From contig CAUGVQ010000035.1 in the NCBI GenBank assembly GCA_959602875.1, positions 1 to 17,803 of the forward strand: a stretch of DNA of 17,803 nucleotides. Direction: 5' to 3'. The stretch comes from an uncultured Collinsella sp. GTDB lineage: Bacteria; Actinomycetota; Coriobacteriia; Coriobacteriales; Coriobacteriaceae. The notes under the pieces are model-generated. The model saw nothing but the letters and a program-made list of their open reading frames with translations. It had not been told where the DNA came from and did not search any database. This document shows positions 15,390-17,803 of the stretch, piece by piece (position 1 is the stretch's first letter; each line of letters opens with the position of its first letter). A program made the translations under genes and the position numbers.

Positions 15390-17546
15390 CTACTCGCCTC
15401 CCTTCGGGGCCTCGTCATCTGCGGCGATCGCCGGGCGCGCCTCGGCACCCATCGCGGGATCGGAGACGCGCGTGGCGCCGCCCGTGCGCGATGCGCCGTC
15501 GGTGCGCTCGTTCAAGGGCAGCGGACGGGCGATGTCGCCCGCCGTCTCGCCCGCCGGGCTCATGCCCTTCTCGGTCACGCGCACGCCGCCGAGCGTCACG
15601 TCGATGGCGCCGATGATGTCGTCGATAGCGGCACCGGGAGCGACCATCGGGTAGACTGTCTGCGCGGTGGGGATGATCACGTCGAGCAGGTACGGGCCGT
15701 CGGCCGCAAGCATGCGGTCGAGCGCAGCATCGATCTGGTCGGGGTGGTTGATGCGTTCCGCACCCCAGCCGTACGCCTCGGCGAGTTTGACAAAGTCGGG
15801 GTTGGCGGTGAACTCGGTGCAGCTGTAGCGCTCGTGGTAGAACAGGCGCTGCCACTGGTGCACCATGCCGAGCGCGTTGTTGTCGATGAGCAGGATCTTC
15901 ACGGCGACGCCGTTGCCCACAGCCGTTGCCATCTCCTGGATGTTCATCTGGATGGAGCCGTCGCCGGCGATGCAGACCACCTGCGCGCCGGGGCGGCCGA
16001 TCTTGGCGCCAACCGCCGCGGGGAAGCCAAAGCCCATGGTACCAAGGCCGCCGGAGGAGATGAATGTGCGCGATTCCTCGCGGTGGATGTGTTGGTGCGC
16101 CCACATCTGGTGCTGACCCACCTCGGTGGTGACCACGCTCGCATGCGGGTCGAGCTTGGAAGAGAGCGCCTCGAGCACCTGCTCGGGGGCAATGCGATCC
16201 GGGTAGTCGGCAAAGTCCTCGGTATAGAACGGCCAGCGCTCGCGCCACTCAAAGACGGTCTTCACCCACTCCTCGTCACGGGGCTCGGCACCCACGCGGT
16301 CGAGCCGCTCGTTGATGGCGGACACGATGTTGCGCGCGTCGCCCACAATGGGCACGCGGGGGTCCACTACCTTGCCGATCTCTGCCGGATCGATGTCGAT
16401 GTGGATGAACGTGGCATGCGGCGCAAACTCAGAGAGCTTGCCCGTCACGCGGTCAGAGAAGCGCGCGCCCACCGCGATGATGAGATCCGCCTCGGTCATG
16501 GCCATGTTGGCGTACTTGGAGCCGTGCATGCCCACGGGGCCGAGGTTCAAGGGGTTCGAGCACGGCACGGCGGCCTTGCCGATGAGCGTCGTCACCACGG
16601 GAATTTGCATCTTCTCGGCGAGCTCGACCACCTCGGCACAGGCATGGCTCGTCACGCAGCCGCCGCCCACGTAGAGCACGGGGCGCTCGGCCTCGCGGAT
16701 GAGCTCGACCGCCTGGCGCACCTGCTTGGCATTGCCGCGGTACGTGGGCCGGTAGCTCGGGATATTCACCTGGTCGGGATAATGGAAGACCATCTCCTCG
16801 CCCGCGAGGTCGGAGGGGATGTCGATGAGCACGGGGCCGGGGCGCCCGGTCGAGGCGATGTAGAACGCCTCGCGGAACGTGCGAGTGAGGACGACGTAGC
16901 TCTGGAGCAGGAAGCTGTGCTTCACCACGGGCATGGTGATGCCCACGATGTCCGCCTCTTGGAACGCATCGGTACCGATGACACCGCGCGTCACCTGACC
17001 GGTGATGACCACGAGCGGCACGGAGTCCATGTAGGCCGTGGCAATGCCCGTCACCGTGTTGGTGGCACCGGGACCCGAGGTCACAAGCACCACGCCCACG
17101 CGTCCGGTTGCGCGCGCATAGCCGTCCGCCTCATGCACGGCGGCCTGCTCGTGGCGGGCCAGGATATGGCGGATCTTGGTCGAGTCGTAGAGCGCGTCGT
17201 AGATCTTGATAGCCTGGCCACCGGGGTAGCCAAAGAGCACGTCCACGCCCTCGGCCTCAAGCGAGGCGATAATCGCCTGCGCGCCGGTCATGGTCTTGCC
17301 CTCTTTGTCCGTATGGCTGCCCGGACCAAAGGGCTTGCCCGAGATGGCGAGCTCCTTTAAGGCGAGGCGCTCCTCACGCGTGGTGCCGTCGCCCGCACCC
17401 GCCCGCGGCGCCACAGCGCTCGCGCACCGGTGCTGGCGGATGTCGTCGGGCATGTCGGGCGTGCGCGGGCTGCCCGCCATCGGGGCCGCGGCCGCGGCGG
17501 CCTCGGCGCCGGCGGCGCCGGCAGTGTCCATCGTCTGGTCGGTCAT
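15390..17546 (-). CDS. ilvB: Acetolactate synthase large (catalytic) subunit with long terminal extensions
   Basis: This thiamine-diphosphate enzyme joins two pyruvates, or pyruvate and 2-oxobutyrate, in the first common step of valine, leucine and isoleucine synthesis. The core begins at TMTGAQAIIASLEAEGVDVL. The catalytic Glu is in RHEQAAVHEADGYAR (E133), GPGATN follows, and the ThDP motif starts at GDGSIQMN (D529). The start at 17546 overlaps the ilvD stop as ATGA, which favours coupling and gives 718 residues, well above the usual 560-600. The excess is about 85 Ala-rich N-terminal residues and about 72 C-terminal residues with no recognised domain. An ATG at 17291, right at the core, has only a weak AGAGG site but would give a more normal 633-residue protein. 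The enzyme identity is firm; the start is not. Confidence 0.93.
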   Translation of the reverse strand: MTDQTMDTAGAAGAEAAAAAAPMAGSPRTPDMPDDIRQHRCASAVAPRAGAGDGTTREERLALKELAISGKPFGPGSHTDKEGKTMTGAQAIIASLEAEGVDVLFGYPGGQAIKIYDALYDSTKIRHILARHEQAAVHEADGYARATGRVGVVLVTSGPGATNTVTGIATAYMDSVPLVVITGQVTRGVIGTDAFQEADIVGITMPVVKHSFLLQSYVVLTRTFREAFYIASTGRPGPVLIDIPSDLAGEEMVFHYPDQVNIPSYRPTYRGNAKQVRQAVELIREAERPVLYVGGGCVTSHACAEVVELAEKMQIPVVTTLIGKAAVPCSNPLNLGPVGMHGSKYANMAMTEADLIIAVGARFSDRVTGKLSEFAPHATFIHIDIDPAEIGKVVDPRVPIVGDARNIVSAINERLDRVGAEPRDEEWVKTVFEWRERWPFYTEDFADYPDRIAPEQVLEALSSKLDPHASVVTTEVGQHQMWAHQHIHREESRTFISSGGLGTMGFGFPAAVGAKIGRPGAQVVCIAGDGSIQMNIQEMATAVGNGVAVKILLIDNNALGMVHQWQRLFYHERYSCTEFTANPDFVKLAEAYGWGAERINHPDQIDAALDRMLAADGPYLLDVIIPTAQTVYPMVAPGAAIDDIIGAIDVTLGGVRVTEKGMSPAGETAGDIARPLPLNERTDGASRTGGATRVSDPAMGAEARPAIAADDEAPKGGE

Positions 17547-17803
17547 GAGAGATACGCCCCCTTGTCTGCAGACGAGACGAGCCTCGCGTACTTCGCGAGC
17601 ACGCCACGGGTGTACTTGGGCGCCGGCGGCTGCCATACGGCGCGGCGACGGGCGAGCTCCTCGTCCGCCACTTTGAGCTCAAGCGAGCCGGCTTCGATGT
17701 CGATGGCGATACGGTCGCCCTCCTCCACAAGCGCGATGGGACCACCCGCCGCGGCCTCGGGCGAGACGTGGCCAATGCACGGGCCCTTACTCGCTCCGGA
17801 GAA
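17543..17803 (-). CDS. ilvD: Dihydroxy-acid dehydratase, C-terminal part (runs off the right edge)
   Basis: The last 86 codons of ilvD are present; the upstream part lies outside the window. FSGASKGPCIGHVSPEAA and GGPIALVEEGDRIAIDIEAG are hallmarks of the IlvD/Edd family C-terminal domain. ELARRRAVWQPPAPKYTRGV and LAKYARLVSSADKGA are typical of IlvD. The enzyme dehydrates the dihydroxy acids made by IlvC to the 2-oxo acids of valine and isoleucine. Its stop codon overlaps the ilvB start by four bases (ATGA), so ilvD leads the ilvD-ilvB-ilvN-ilvC order. Confidence 0.95.
   Translation of the reverse strand, partial: FSGASKGPCIGHVSPEAAAGGPIALVEEGDRIAIDIEAGSLELKVADEELARRRAVWQPPAPKYTRGVLAKYARLVSSADKGAYLS

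Overview
The window looks like a stretch of chromosome from a high-GC, Gram-positive, gut-type actinobacterium. Collinsella, Olsenella or another Coriobacteriia relative is the best guess. The reasons are strong G+C bias in coding and spacer DNA, clear AGGAGG-type ribosome sites, lipoprotein-anchored ABC binding proteins, and a mix of PTS, GH31 and compact amino-acid genes. No rRNA, tRNA, CRISPR array, transposase or phage gene is visible, so most of the window is ordinary core or niche metabolism. The taxonomic call is inference; no marker gene proves it.

Layout, left to right. A YihX-like HAD phosphatase enters from the left edge (+). Next comes a minus-strand pair, an AraC-type regulator followed by a MalY/PatB-type PLP lyase, divergent from a cytoplasmic GH31 alpha-glucosidase (+). 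The GH31 gene and asnS (-) converge on a 266-base spacer that holds a hairpin terminator and a 101-base near-palindrome. Its pairing is better on the + strand (G-U wobbles and tandem G-A pairs). Upstream of asnS lie a 14-base tandem repeat, a terminator-like hairpin and a stand-alone IIA-Glc-type PTS protein (-). That gene is divergent from a tyrosine-phosphatase-family protein (+).

The right half is entirely minus strand. An ABC importer operon reads, in transcription order: lipoprotein binding protein (Sec-type signal), a second paralogous binding protein (Tat-like signal), permease, ATPase. It belongs to the family that includes TrpX/TrpY/TrpZ-type importers. It is preceded by a structured leader with two mutually exclusive hairpins and ends at a bidirectional terminator. 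Upstream of it lies the branched-chain amino-acid operon ilvD (partial, off the right edge), ilvB, ilvN, ilvC. ilvD and ilvB overlap by ATGA, ilvB and ilvN are 2 bases apart, and a 233-base spacer with a 131-base hairpin separates ilvN from ilvC. ilvC ends at a strong terminator.

Functionally the window joins carbohydrate use (GH31, IIA-Glc, perhaps the HAD sugar phosphatase) with amino-acid supply (acetolactate synthase to ketol-acid reductoisomerase, AsnRS, an amino-acid-type ABC importer, a C-S lyase). I did not find a clear new multi-gene system. The most interesting unexplained items are the two long, strand-biased hairpins in spacers, the switch-like leader of the importer operon, the tandem binding proteins with different export signals, and the long low-complexity tails on both ends of IlvB.
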